Of a stretch of 6,722 nt of DNA, positions 6,416 through 6,722 are shown piece after piece; the stretch's first letter is position 1; the number at the start of each line of letters is the position of its first letter. Source of the DNA: an uncultured bacterium (GTDB lineage Bacteria > Cyanobacteriota > Vampirovibrionia > Gastranaerophilales > Gastranaerophilaceae); assembly GCA_949286405.1 (NCBI GenBank), contig CASECH010000136.1, positions 1-6,722 of the forward strand, written 5' to 3'. Below the pieces are notes generated by a model that was given only the letters and a program-made list of their open reading frames with translations, did no database searches and was not told the DNA's origin. The position numbers were made by a program, and so were the translations under genes.

Positions 6416-6721
6416 TTATATATTTACATTTACTAATTGCTCTAAATCCATTCTAAATTTTCGCAAGGTATCTCTTACTGCTTCTACTTCTTTGGCTCTA
6501 AATTTTTGAGTCATACCTGATAAATATTCGTTGAATTTAGCCGTAATTATTTTTAACTCTTTTGTACCTTGCTCTGTTATATTCATTTTCTTAACAAGTC
6601 TGTTATTTTTTGTATCAATATATCGGGTAATTAATCCTTTTTCTTCCAAAGAATTTAAAATTCTGCCTGTATTTGCTCTGTCTTTTAAAATCAATTTTGC
6701 CAAATCTCTTTGACAAATTCC
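6416..6721 (-). CDS. MarR-family transcriptional regulator (partial, N-terminus outside window)
   Basis: Only the C-terminal 101 residues are visible. The frame stays open to the right edge with 'GICQRDLAKLILKDRANTGR', so the TTG at 6703 is an internal Leu codon and not the start. The visible part holds the MarR winged helix: 'QRDLAKLILKD' as the first helix, 'RANTGRILNSLEEKGLI' as the recognition helix, and the beta wing 'DTKNNRLVKKMNITEQG'. Helices to the end form the dimerisation region. MarR proteins bind palindromic operators as dimers and usually release DNA when a phenolic or lipophilic ligand binds. Its place first in the operon, 36 bp before emrA, matches the emrR(mprA)-emrA-emrB arrangement of E. 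coli, so it is inferred to repress this pump. The operator and promoter should lie beyond the right edge. Confidence 0.9.
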   Translation of the reverse strand, partial: GICQRDLAKLILKDRANTGRILNSLEEKGLITRYIDTKNNRLVKKMNITEQGTKELKIITAKFNEYLSGMTQKFRAKEVEAVRDTLRKFRMDLEQLVNVNI

Positions 6722-6722
6722 A

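Noticed and set aside
6531..6713. 60-codon plus-strand frame over the marR-type gene
   Set aside because: It is antisense to the conserved winged-helix coding region. The hydrophobic composition is a by-product of the AT-rich opposite strand.
1..6722. CRISPR array, insertion sequence, prophage, integrase or toxin-antitoxin content
   Set aside because: No direct-repeat array, transposase, terminal inverted repeats or attachment-site duplication next to the tRNA was seen. The window is ordinary chromosome with efflux genes.

Overview
The window is AT-rich, gene-dense bacterial DNA with standard codon usage and purine-rich Shine-Dalgarno sites (AGAGG, AAAGGAG). A tripartite-type EmrAB pump implies a double-membrane cell, and the tRNA gene does not encode its CCA end. 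The mix of a Firmicute-like MATE transporter, an EmrAB pump and a free-standing EF-hand protein resembles gut Gastranaerophilales/Melainabacteria or another low-GC Gram-negative-type anaerobe. This placement is an impression from gene style, not a demonstrated assignment.

Layout from left to right. An elongator-type tRNA-Met(CAT) lies on the minus strand (11-84). It is divergent from a MATE-family multidrug transporter on the plus strand (209-1594). Enolase (eno, 1651-2967, plus) follows and appears to have its own sigma-70-type promoter, whose -35 element overlaps the MATE stop codon. A strong hairpin terminator follows eno at 2987-3017. Facing eno on the minus strand is a small EF-hand protein of unknown function (3073-3624), which has its own promoter and ribosome binding site. 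The rest is a minus-strand operon, marR-type regulator > emrA > emrB. The regulator is cut by the right edge of the window (6416-6721). EmrA is the HlyD-type periplasmic adaptor (5366-6379) and EmrB the 14-helix DHA2 pump (3755-5314). The operon ends at a GAAA-loop terminator (3707-3732), and a long palindrome sits between emrA and emrB.

Functionally there are two unrelated drug-export systems, a single-component MATE antiporter and an EmrAB pump with a linked MarR-family regulator. They flank a glycolytic housekeeping gene and a predicted calcium-binding protein. No outer-membrane TolC-type channel is present in the window. I see no convincing new multi-gene system. The least explained items are the EF-hand protein and a cysteine/glycine tail (CVCGGGC) at the end of enolase.
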